Shown here in pieces: positions 1 to 7,900 of a stretch of DNA of 12,281 nucleotides. Each line of letters begins with the position of its first letter. Within the stretch, counting starts at the first letter, position 1. The DNA lies in NCBI GenBank assembly GCA_947306845.1, contig CAMZHP010000074.1:1-12281 (forward strand), read 5' to 3'. Both the position numbers and the translations under genes were made by a program. The DNA comes from an uncultured Prevotellaceae bacterium. Lineage in GTDB: Bacteria; Bacteroidota; Bacteroidia; Bacteroidales; Bacteroidaceae. The notes under the pieces are model-generated. The model searched no databases and was not told the origin of the DNA. It worked only from the letters and a program-made list of their open reading frames with translations.

Positions 1-82
1 TCAACTTGGTGGGCTTTTGTAGGCATTGTATTCCAGTGTTCGCAATAAGTATATATGCTTCCTTGACCATAGGTTTGCACAT
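1..82 (-). CDS. Possible 5' end of a divergent gene, cut by the window edge
   Basis: On the - strand an open frame starts at an ATG at 82-80 (MCKPMVKEAYIL...) and stays open to the window edge, about 27 codons; an in-frame ATG at 70-68 is an alternative start. The only support is a promoter-like sequence just upstream (90-121) pointing this way. The fragment is too short to recognise a family, and a 27-codon open stretch can occur by chance. If the promoter is real, an ATG at 82 would leave almost no leader, so the start at 70 or one further downstream may be better. I do not assign a function. Confidence 0.2.
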   Translation of the reverse strand, partial: MCKPMVKEAYILIANTGIQCLQKPTKL

Positions 83-89
83 TCGATAG

Positions 90-121
90 CAAAGATAATC
101 GGTTTTCAGCGATTTGCCAAA
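90..121 (-). promoter_or_regulatory. Candidate Bacteroidota promoter, divergent from fur
   Basis: Read on the - strand, TTTG (121-118) is followed after 20 nt by TATCTTTG (97-90), which fits the Bacteroidota sigma-ABfr consensus TTTG-N(about 18-21)-TAnnTTTG. Transcription would start near 84 and leave the window to the left. The match is good in both boxes, but such short motifs also arise by chance in AT-rich DNA. Confidence 0.4.
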
Positions 122-147
122 TATTCTTTTGTTTTTCAGCATTTTAT

Positions 148-177
148 TTCGCTTAACAGATTTTTTCACTAACTTTG
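148..177 (+). promoter_or_regulatory. Candidate promoter for the fur-purA-hisS run
   Basis: TAACTTTG at 170-177 is an exact match to the Bacteroidota -7 element TAnnTTTG. Eighteen nt upstream lies TTCG (148-151), a one-mismatch match to the -33 box TTTG. Transcription would begin near 184 and give a leader of about 20 nt before the fur ATG at 203. The identical TAACTTTG occurs upstream of the rubrerythrin gene. The leader has no Shine-Dalgarno sequence, as is usual in this phylum. Confidence 0.55.
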
Positions 178-202
178 CACGGAATTTGAGAGAAGTGAAC
201 TG

Positions 203-706
203 ATGGAAGACAATATATTGCAGAAAGCAAGGCAGACCCTGACGTCATATCTGGAGGAGAACAAGCTCAGGAAAACCCCGGAACGTTTTGCCATACTCGA
301 TGCCATATACCATATAAATGGACATTTCACCTTGGAAGAGTTGGGGGCTAAAATGGAGGCTGATAACTTCAGAGTAAGCAAGGCCACGCTTTACAACGCC
401 ATCAATCTTTTCATGCAGCTTCGGTTGGTGGTTAGGCACACCTTTCAACAAGGGACACATTACGAGGCATGCTTTCACAGCGATTACCACTGTCATGAGA
501 TATGCACAGTATGTGGCAAAGTACAGGAGGTAGGAGGTTCATCGCTCACCGAATTGATTGGAAATCTCAAACTCAAAAGATTTCACCCGATGGGGTGCTC
601 ACTCAACATTTATGGTGTGTGCAGCGCTTGCCATGCGAAAATCTCGAGGAAGAACAGTAGAAAACGAACGATAAAATCAAATAGCAAGAAAAATGAACAA
701 AGGTAA
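203..706 (+). CDS. Fur-family metal-dependent transcriptional regulator
   Basis: A 167-residue Fur-superfamily repressor, which in this family binds DNA as a metal-loaded dimer and controls iron, zinc or peroxide-response genes. Residues 1-80 form the winged helix, with the recognition-helix region VSKATLYNAINLF at 58-70. Residues 85-150 form the dimerisation domain. Two pairs of cysteines, C101-x-x-C104 and C140-x-x-C143, match the structural zinc site of Fur and PerR. The regulatory site candidates are H41, E88 or C90, H96 and H98; the usual H-H-D-H stretch reads H-C-H-E here. A lysine- and arginine-rich tail (about 146-167) extends past the fold. The last 14 nt overlap the start of purA, suggesting translational coupling. 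The first in-frame ATG after the promoter is used. The family is certain, but the sequence does not decide between Fur, Zur and PerR roles, so no symbol is given. Confidence 0.93.
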   Translation: MEDNILQKARQTLTSYLEENKLRKTPERFAILDAIYHINGHFTLEELGAKMEADNFRVSKATLYNAINLFMQLRLVVRHTFQQGTHYEACFHSDYHCHEICTVCGKVQEVGGSSLTELIGNLKLKRFHPMGCSLNIYGVCSACHAKISRKNSRKRTIKSNSKKNEQR

Positions 707-1967
707 AGTTGATGTCCTCCTTGGACTGCAATGGGGTGACGAGGGGAAAGGAAAAGTCGTCGATGTGATGACCCCCAATTACGATGTGGTGGCAAGATTT
801 CAAGGTGGTCCCAATGCCGGCCATACACTGGAGTTTGAGGGACAGAAATATGTGCTTAGAAGCATCCCGTCAGGCATTTTCCAAGGAGGTAAGATCAACA
901 TCATAGGCAACGGTGTCGTATTGGCTCCCGACCTCTTCATGGATGAGGCCAAGGACCTGGAGCGTAGCGGTCATGAACTGAAAAGCCGACTGCATATCTC
1001 AAGAAAGGCTCACCTCATCATGCCCACACACCGCATCCTTGATGCTGCCCTCGAAGCTGCCAAGGGGAAGAGCAAGGTGGGCACGACAGGCAAGGGCATA
1101 GGTCCGGCCTATACCGACAAAGTATCGCGCAACGGACTCCGGGTGGGTGATATCTTTGACCATTTTGAGGAGAAATATGCTGCCCACAAGGCACGCCATG
1201 AGCAGATGCTTCGCGACCTTCATTACACCGACTACGACATCACGGAGGTGGAGGAGAAGTGGATGATGGGCATCGAGTTTCTAAAAGAGTTCCCTATAGT
1301 GGACAGTGAGCATGAGATCAACCGTCTGCTCAAAGAGGGCAAGAGCATTCTCTGCGAAGGAGCACAGGGCACCATGCTTGATGTCGACTTCGGAAGCTAT
1401 CCCTTTGTTACTTCTTCCAATACCATTTGTGCCGGAGCCTGCACAGGTCTTGGCATCGGCCCCAACAAAATCGGAGAGGTGTATGGCATCATGAAGGCTT
1501 ATTGCACAAGAGTGGGTGCAGGACCTTTCCCCACAGAGTTGTTTGACGAGACGGGAGCCACCATCCGCCAACTTGGCCATGAGTATGGCGCAGTGACTGG
1601 CCGTGAGCGCCGCTGCGGCTGGATCGACCTTGTTGCCTTGCGCTATGCCATCATGGTGAATGGCGTCACCCAACTCATCATGATGAAGAGCGATGTGCTT
1701 GACGGATTCGACACCATCAAGGCATGTGTGGCATATACCATCAATGGCGAACTGACGGAGGATTTCCCCTATGATATCGAACGCGGAGTGGAACCTGTCT
1801 ATGTAGAATTGCCAGGGTGGAAGACCGACATGACCAAATTCACCTCCGAGGAACAATTCCCGCCAGAATTCAACGAATATGTTACATTCCTCGAGCAGCA
1901 GTTGGGTACCCCTATCCGCATCATTTCCATCGGCCCCGACCGTGAGCAGACCATCATTCGCAAATAA
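693..1967 (+). CDS. purA: Adenylosuccinate synthetase
   Basis: A cytoplasmic enzyme that joins aspartate to IMP using GTP to form adenylosuccinate, the first committed step from IMP to AMP. At 424 residues it is full length (E. coli 432). Visible signatures are the GTP-binding P-loop QWGDEGKGK at 13-21 with the catalytic Asp16, GGPNAGHT at 38-45 with His44, the IMP-loop segment [11 protein letters not shown] at 130-140, the arginine-rich TGRERRCGW at 302-310, and a C-terminal GPDREQTI guanine-binding end. The ATG at 693 lies inside the end of the Fur-family gene and only 2 nt separate its stop from hisS, so it sits within a tightly packed transcript. No truncation or missing key residue is seen. 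Confidence 0.98.
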   Translation: MNKGKVDVLLGLQWGDEGKGKVVDVMTPNYDVVARFQGGPNAGHTLEFEGQKYVLRSIPSGIFQGGKINIIGNGVVLAPDLFMDEAKDLERSGHELKSRLHISRKAHLIMPTHRILDAALEAAKGKSKVGTTGKGIGPAYTDKVSRNGLRVGDIFDHFEEKYAAHKARHEQMLRDLHYTDYDITEVEEKWMMGIEFLKEFPIVDSEHEINRLLKEGKSILCEGAQGTMLDVDFGSYPFVTSSNTICAGACTGLGIGPNKIGEVYGIMKAYCTRVGAGPFPTELFDETGATIRQLGHEYGAVTGRERRCGWIDLVALRYAIMVNGVTQLIMMKSDVLDGFDTIKACVAYTINGELTEDFPYDIERGVEPVYVELPGWKTDMTKFTSEEQFPPEFNEYVTFLEQQLGTPIRIISIGPDREQTIIRK

Positions 1968-1969
1968 CC

Positions 1970-3340
1970 ATGGCACAAAAACCAAGCATACCCAAAGGCA
2001 CACGCGACTTTTCGCCCACAGAAATGGCGAAGCGTAACTATATCTTCAACACCATCCGTGAGGTCTATGCCCTCCATGGCTTTCAGCAAATAGAAACCCC
2101 AGCAATGGAAACGCTCCAGACGCTGATGGGAAAATATGGTGAAGAAGGAGACAAACTACTTTTCAAAATCCTCAACTCTGGTGATTTCACCAATAAGGTG
2201 AGCGATGAGGAGCTTCTTGGCCGCCAACCTCTCCACCTGGCAGCGCGTATCTGTGAGAAAGGTCTGCGCTACGATCTCACCGTACCTTTTGCCCGCTATG
2301 TGGTGATGCACCGTGAGGAATTGCAATTGCCATTCAAACGTTATCAGATTCAGCCTGTTTGGCGTGCCGACAGGCCGCAGAAAGGGCGCTACCGCGAATT
2401 CTATCAGTGTGATGCCGACATTGTCGGCAGCGACTCCCTGCTCAACGAGGTGGAACTGATGCAAATCATCGACCAGGTGTTTGCTAAATTCGGCATCCGC
2501 GTAGCAATCAAGATTAACAACCGGAAAATCCTTTCTGGCATAGCAGAGGTAATCGGTGAGGCTGACAAAATTGTCGATATCACCGTGGCCATCGACAAGC
2601 TCGACAAAATCGGACTTGAAGGTGTCAATGCTGAACTCTCTGCATCGGGCATCGCCCCGGATTCGATTGCCAAACTTCAGCCTATCATTGCTCTCCAAGG
2701 CACCAACGAACAAAAACTCGACATCATCGCAGATGTCCTGAAGGATTCGGAGACAGGACTTAAAGGAGTGGAAGAAGTGAGAACGATTCTCAATACGTTG
2801 AAGCTTTGCAGTATGACCAACGAAATGGAGCTCGACCTGACACTAGCTCGTGGTCTGAACTACTATACAGGTGCCATTTTTGAAGTGAAAGCCCTTGATG
2901 TCCAGATTGGTAGTATCACTGGTGGTGGTCGTTATGACAACCTGACAGGCATCTTTGGTATGCCTGGACTGAGCGGTGTGGGCATTTCGTTTGGTGCCGA
3001 CCGTATCTTCGATGTACTCAACACCCTAGACCTTTATCCCAAAGGGGCCGTGGATGCCACTAAGGTGCTGTTCATCAATTTCGGAGAAAAGGAGACTGCT
3101 TATTGCATGCCTTTGGCAGCACGTTTGCGTCAGGAAGGAATCAGTTGTGAGATCTATCCAGACAAGGCGAAGATGAAAAAGCAGATGGGATATGCCAATG
3201 CCAAGCACATACCATTCGTGGCCCTTGCCGGTGACAATGAGATGGCTGAGCAAAAAGTGACCCTGAAAAATATGGAGACCGGCGAGCAACAATTGCTCAC
3301 TATTGAGGAAGGCGTGAGGATATTGAAGACAGATAATTGA
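1970..3340 (+). CDS. hisS: Histidyl-tRNA synthetase
   Basis: A cytoplasmic class II aminoacyl-tRNA synthetase that charges tRNA-His with histidine, using ATP. At 456 residues it is somewhat longer than the E. coli enzyme (424). The N-terminus has the family KGTRDFSP. Class II motif 2 covers roughly 123-153 ([12 protein letters not shown] ... [15 protein letters not shown]). The HisRS-specific signatures are [12 protein letters not shown] at 99-110 and RGLNYYTG at 294-301, which bind ATP and histidine. Residues about 361-456 form the anticodon-binding domain. The start follows the purA stop by 2 nt and the stop TGA (3338-3340) lies 2 nt before the next ATG. Placing a tRNA synthetase with purA in one transcript is a link of housekeeping genes, not a pathway. 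Confidence 0.98.
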   Translation: MAQKPSIPKGTRDFSPTEMAKRNYIFNTIREVYALHGFQQIETPAMETLQTLMGKYGEEGDKLLFKILNSGDFTNKVSDEELLGRQPLHLAARICEKGLRYDLTVPFARYVVMHREELQLPFKRYQIQPVWRADRPQKGRYREFYQCDADIVGSDSLLNEVELMQIIDQVFAKFGIRVAIKINNRKILSGIAEVIGEADKIVDITVAIDKLDKIGLEGVNAELSASGIAPDSIAKLQPIIALQGTNEQKLDIIADVLKDSETGLKGVEEVRTILNTLKLCSMTNEMELDLTLARGLNYYTGAIFEVKALDVQIGSITGGGRYDNLTGIFGMPGLSGVGISFGADRIFDVLNTLDLYPKGAVDATKVLFINFGEKETAYCMPLAARLRQEGISCEIYPDKAKMKKQMGYANAKHIPFVALAGDNEMAEQKVTLKNMETGEQQLLTIEEGVRILKTDN

Positions 3341-3342
3341 AG

Positions 3343-4341
3343 ATGAGAAAAATAGGCCTGCATGTATCCCTTCTTTTGCTTGTCGTTATGGCATTGTCGG
3401 CCACCAAGCATAAGATTACCATTTTTATGATTGGCGACTCCACCATGGCCAACAAGCCCTACGACAACGAGAAGCCCGAAAGAGGGTGGGGGATGGCCTT
3501 GCAAGGTTTTTTCACCGATGCCATTGTTGTTGACAACCATGCCGTTAATGGGCGTTCCTCCAAGAGTTTTATCGATGAGGGGCGCTGGCAGGTGGTTTGC
3601 GACAAAATCAAACCTGGCGATTATGTTGTCATACAGTTTGGGCACAATGATGAGAAGCCTAAGGAAGACCGCCACACCGACCCTGGAAGCACCTTTGATG
3701 CCAACCTCACCCGATTCATCAATGAGACACGGGAGCGTGGAGGTATCCCCATCCTGATGAATGCTGTGGTTAGACGCAATTTTGAAGTGAAAGCTGAGGC
3801 CAATGACGATGACGAGAAACTGCGTAACACTAAATTTACTGGCATGAAAAAGAAGGAAGGGAATGTCTTGATTGACACTCACGGCGACTATATCGTGGCA
3901 CCTCGAAATGTGGCGGAAGCCACCCATACCGCCTTTGTGGATGCCAACAAAGTAACGCACGACCTGGAGCAAGGATTGGGACCTGAGAAGTCCAAGGGCT
4001 TGCACATGTGGTTCCGTCCGGGTGAGAATCCTTCTATCCCCAATGGCCGGGAGGACAATACCCATTACAACATCTATGGTGCTCACGTAGTAGCCGGACT
4101 GCTAGTGGATGAGATGGCCATTGCCGTGCCTGCCCTCCGAAAGTATGTGCGTCATTACGACTATATCATCGCTGCCGACGGTAAGGGTAATTATATGAAC
4201 TTGCAAAAGGCTGTCGATGAGGCACCTATGGGTAAGAAAACCGTTATCCGAGTACTCAATGGCGAATGGCAGCGGCCTGCTATTCCCAAAGGAAAGAAAA
4301 TCAAATTCTCTCTTTCTGAAAATGCCCGTTTTGTAAAGTAA
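3343..4341 (+). CDS. Secreted SGNH/GDSL esterase, rhamnogalacturonan acetylesterase-like (CE12), with a short pectin-methylesterase-like tail
   Basis: A 332-residue protein of the SGNH hydrolase fold, most like rhamnogalacturonan acetylesterases, which remove acetyl groups from the pectin backbone. Residues 1-20 look like a signal peptide (basic start, LLLLVVMAL core). Block I is GDSTM with nucleophile Ser33, block II is AVNGRS with Gly70, block III is QFGHND with Asn102, and block V is DNTH with Asp238 and His241, so the catalytic set is complete. After residue 273 a 60-residue tail (AADGKGNYMNLQKAVDEAP ... IPKGKK) resembles the first strands of CE8 pectin methylesterases, then ends. I chose the ATG at 3343 over an in-frame TTG at 3337 that overlaps hisS; it gives a cleaner signal peptide. 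It is cotranscribed by position with hisS and the GNAT gene. The substrate is inferred. Confidence 0.88.
   Translation: MRKIGLHVSLLLLVVMALSATKHKITIFMIGDSTMANKPYDNEKPERGWGMALQGFFTDAIVVDNHAVNGRSSKSFIDEGRWQVVCDKIKPGDYVVIQFGHNDEKPKEDRHTDPGSTFDANLTRFINETRERGGIPILMNAVVRRNFEVKAEANDDDEKLRNTKFTGMKKKEGNVLIDTHGDYIVAPRNVAEATHTAFVDANKVTHDLEQGLGPEKSKGLHMWFRPGENPSIPNGREDNTHYNIYGAHVVAGLLVDEMAIAVPALRKYVRHYDYIIAADGKGNYMNLQKAVDEAPMGKKTVIRVLNGEWQRPAIPKGKKIKFSLSENARFVK
4159..4341 (+). other. Apparent truncated CE8 pectin methylesterase N-terminal segment fused to the esterase
   Basis: Residues 273-332 of the esterase read DYIIAADGKGNYMNLQKAV, then DEAPMGKKTVIRVLNGEW and IPKGKK. This follows the opening of the pectinesterase beta-helix (family style: VAKDGSGNYxTIQxAVDAAP, then KKxxIxxxxGxYxExVxIPKGK). 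A full CE8 domain needs about 300 residues with two catalytic Asp and one Arg further on, none of which are present. The reading frame stops 1 nt before the GNAT gene, so no continuation exists here. It is either a degraded remnant of a CE12-CE8 fusion or a short domain kept for another use. Confidence 0.55.
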
Positions 4342-4342
4342 A

Positions 4343-4807
4343 ATGATCAGACAAGCAATCCCTACGGACCTCAAATATATCATGAAACTTTTGCACCAGG
4401 TAAACATGGTGCATTATAAGATACGTCCTGATTTGTTTAAACCGAATACCACCAAATATAGCGAGGAAGAACTTAAGATTCTTCTCAAAGATACCAGCAA
4501 GCCCATTTTTGTCTTTGATAAAGAGGGGGAGGTGTTGGGTTATGCTTTTTGCCAGATAACAGAGGTGAGAGACAACCTGTTGCTACAAGACGCTAAGACA
4601 CTTTATATTGATGATATCTGCGTAGATGAAAATGCCCGGGGCAGACATGTCGGGAAGGCCTTGTATGATTTTGTCCGGGATTATGCTCTGTCTATCGGCT
4701 GCCACAACATCACATTGAATGTTTGGGAGGGCAATGCACCAGCTCTGTCCTTCTACAAAAACATGGGAATGAAGGTGCAAAAGACAACAATGGAAGTCAT
4801 TCTGTAA
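4343..4807 (+). CDS. GNAT-family N-acetyltransferase
   Basis: A 154-residue cytoplasmic acetyltransferase of the GNAT fold, which moves an acetyl group from acetyl-CoA to an amine. Motif A is clear: the strand LYIDDICV is followed by R99-G-R-H-V-G104-K-A, the pyrophosphate-binding loop (R-x-x-G-x-A type), then a helix ALYDFVRDYA. Motif B follows as NITLNVWEGNAPALSFYKNMGM-like sequence near 129-149, with the usual N-x-x-A-x-x-F-Y-x-x-x-G-M pattern. The substrate cannot be read from the sequence; the N-terminal half is the variable acceptor side. The start is 1 nt after the esterase stop, so it is probably the last gene of the fur-purA-hisS transcript. No sign of truncation. Confidence 0.92.
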   Translation: MIRQAIPTDLKYIMKLLHQVNMVHYKIRPDLFKPNTTKYSEEELKILLKDTSKPIFVFDKEGEVLGYAFCQITEVRDNLLLQDAKTLYIDDICVDENARGRHVGKALYDFVRDYALSIGCHNITLNVWEGNAPALSFYKNMGMKVQKTTMEVIL

Positions 4808-4812
4808 ATAAT

Positions 4813-4834
4813 GTCGGATTCTCGTTGCTCCGAC
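4813..4834. repeat. Small inverted repeat after the GNAT gene
   Basis: GTCGGA (4813-4818) and TCCGAC (4829-4834) pair perfectly around a 10-nt loop, with a possible extra wobble pair outside. It lies 5 nt after the GNAT stop. It is weak on its own and may only assist the stronger hairpin at 4878-4913. Confidence 0.35.
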
Positions 4835-4877
4835 GAAATCTCCTTCATCCCCCCATTTGCTATCCACGTTATTGAAC

Positions 4878-4913
4878 ATTGCCGCTCCCAGTTGCAAAAC
4901 TGAGAGCGGCAAT
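4878..4913. terminator. Hairpin between convergent GNAT and carB genes, likely bidirectional terminator
   Basis: ATTGCCGCTC (4878-4887) pairs with GAGCGGCAAT (4904-4913). After one mismatch the stem continues with CAGTT/AACTG (4889-4893 and 4898-4902) and closes on a 4-nt GCAA loop at 4894-4897. It sits in the 137-nt gap between the two converging genes. Neither side has a clear T-run, so intrinsic termination is plausible but not proven. Confidence 0.6.
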
Positions 4914-4944
4914 AGTATGGTGATATGCGGTGGCTAACCCCCTT

Positions 4945-7900
4945 TTAGCTGTTGTACTCCTGCCAGCTCTTGATGGGGATATCGTTCTCGCTCATGGCGC
5001 AGAATGCCATGATGAATGCCTTGGCCAGACGCACGTTGGTCATCAGCGGGATGTTGTGATCAATGGCACCACGGCGGATGCGGTAGCCATTGGTCAGCTC
5101 TCGCTTGGTGTGATTCTTCGGCACATTGATGATGAGGGCAAACTGGTGTGCGGCAATCATATCCATCACATTGTTGTCTCCCTCCTCATCCGGCCATAAC
5201 ACTGTGGTAGCGCTCACGCCATTGTCCTGCAAGAACTTGGCTGTACCAGCTGTAGCATAAATACGATAGCCGTTCTGCTGCAACAGTTGGGCGGGCTCCA
5301 GAAGGTCAACCTTGCCCTTGGCTCCACCGCTGCTCATCAGGATAGCAGGGTGATTTTTGGCATCAGGCAGACGGTAGCCAGTGGCAATCAGTGCGTTGAG
5401 CAGAGCCTCTTCCATAGAGTCGCCGAGGCATCCTACCTCGCCGGTGGATGACATGTCGACACCTAGCACGGGGTCGGCGTTCTGCAAACGGGCAAATGAG
5501 AACTGGCTGGCCTTGACACCGATGCGGTCGATATCAAATTCGGAACTGTCGGGACGGTTGTAGGGCACGTCAAGCATGATCTTTGTGGCTGTCTCGATGA
5601 AGTTGCGCTTCAGAATCTTAGAAACGAAGGGGAAAGAACGTGATGCTCGGAGGTTGCATTCGATGACCTTCACCTCGCGGTTCTTTGCCAGATATTGGAT
5701 GTTGAACGGGCCGCTGATGTTGAGTTCCTTGGCGATCTTTCTCGATATCTTCTTGATCTGACGGATAGTGGAGAAGTAGATGTGCTGGGCAGGGAACACC
5801 ATCGTGGCGTCGCCGGAGTGGACACCAGCATACTCGATATGCTCGCTGATGGCATACTCCACAATCTCACCCTTGTCGGCTACGGCGTCAAACTCTATCT
5901 CCTTGGTGTCCTGCATGAACTGGCTCACCACAACCGGGTAGTCTTTAGACACCTCGGTGGCCATGTCTAGGAACCGGTGCAGTTCCTCATCATCATAGCA
6001 AACATTCATGGCAGCGCCGCTGAGCACATAGGAGGGGCGTACCAGCACGGGATAGCCTACCTCGGCCACAAATTCCTTAATATCTTCAAAAGAGGTCAGG
6101 GCACGCCAAGCAGGTTGATCTACACCCAACTTATCGAGCATAGCCGAGAACTTGTCTCGGTTTTCCGCCCTGTCGATGTTCACCGGACTGGTGCCTAAGA
6201 TGGGCACACCCTGCCGATGGAGTTTCATGGCCAAGTTGTTGGGTATCTGTCCGCCCATACTGACAATGACACCACGTGGCTGTTCCAGTTCGATGACGTC
6301 AAGCACACGCTCCAATGATAGCTCATCAAAATAGAGACGGTCGCACATGTCGTAGTCGGTAGAGACGGTCTCTGGGTTATAGTTGATCATGATGGACTTA
6401 TAGCCCAAATTCCTGGCCGTATTGATAGCGTTGACAGAGCACCAGTCGAACTCCACGCTGGAACCGATGCGGTAGGCGCCGCTACCCATCACCACTACAG
6501 ATTTTTCGTTCTTGTAATAAGAAATGTCATGTATTGGCGGGGTGTTGTAGGTGAAGTAGAGGTAGTTGGTCAGTTCGGGATGCTCACTGGCAACCGTATT
6601 GATGCGCTTTACGGCGGGCACAATATTACGCGACTGGCGGTACCTTCTCACCTGAAGATTCTCACGCTCCATATTACCGGCCTGTGGTTTGAGCACGAAG
6701 CGGGCAATCTGGAAGTCGCTAAAGCCGGCAGCTTTCACCTCCTGCAGGAAGTCATCACTCAGGTCCTCCAGACGGTTATACTCCATCAACTTTTGCTTCA
6801 GATCAACGATGCGCTTCAGACGTGAGATGAACCACTTGTCGATTTTGGTCAGTTCCTCGATGCGCTCGATAGAATAACCTTCCTCCAAAGCTTGTGCGAT
6901 GGCGAAGATACGGAGGTCGGTAGGATTAGCGAGCGAGTCATCCAAGTTCTCAAACTTCGTATGGTCGTTGCCCACAAAACCATGCATGCCTTGGCCGATC
7001 ATGCGAAGACCTTTTTGAATCATTTCCTCAAAGGTGCGGCCGATGCTCATGATCTCACCAACTGACTTCATCGAGGAACCAATAAGGCGGCTGACACCGG
7101 CAAACTTGGTGAGGTCCCAGCGAGGTATCTTGCAAATCATGTAGTCGAGGCTGGGTGCCACGTATGCGGAGTTGGGCGTACCCATCTCACCAATCTGATC
7201 GAGCGTGTAGCCGAGGGCTATCTTGGCTGCCACAAAGGCAAGGGGATAGCCCGTTGCTTTGGAGGCCAAGGCGGAGGAGCGTGACAAACGGGCATTGATC
7301 TCGATGATGCGGTAGTCGTTGGTCTGGGCATTGAAGGCAAACTGGATGTTACATTCGCCCACGATGTTCAGATGTTTCACACACTTGATGGACAACTCCT
7401 GAAGCATGGCTACCTGGTCATCGGTCAGCGAACAGGTCGGGGCTACAACGATCGACTCGCCAGTATGGATGCCAAGGGGATCAAAATTCTCCATCGAAGC
7501 CACCGTGAAGCAGCGGTCGTTGGCATCGCGGATCACCTCAAATTCAATCTCCTTCCATCCCTTGAGACTTTCTTCCACCAAAATCTGGGGGGCGAAGGTG
7601 AAGGCGCTCTCAGCAATCTCCTTAAAGGCTGCCTCATCACTGCAAAGGCCAGAGCCCAGTCCACCAAGGGCATAAGCAGAGCGGATCATGATAGGGAAGC
7701 CGATCTTTCGGGCTGCCTTCAGCGCGTCGTCCATGTTTTCCACAGCATGGCTGACAGGGGTTTTGAGACCTACCTCATCGAGTTTCCGCACAAAACGGTC
7801 GCGGTCCTCTGTGTTCATGATAGCCTCTACACTGGTGCCCAACACCTGTACTCCATATTTCTCCAAGGTGCCGTTCAGGTATAGTTCGGTGCCGCAGTTG

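Noticed and set aside
1281..2003. 240-codon - strand open frame opposite purA
   Set aside because: It lies antisense to the conserved purA catalytic region, and its translation has no family features.
3337..3342. TTG start two codons upstream for the esterase
   Set aside because: It overlaps the hisS stop and adds only two residues; the ATG at 3343 gives a normal signal peptide.
3154..4086. 310-codon - strand open frame opposite hisS and the esterase
   Set aside because: It covers parts of two well-supported + strand genes, has no recognisable domain, and is the kind of shadow frame that codon bias creates.
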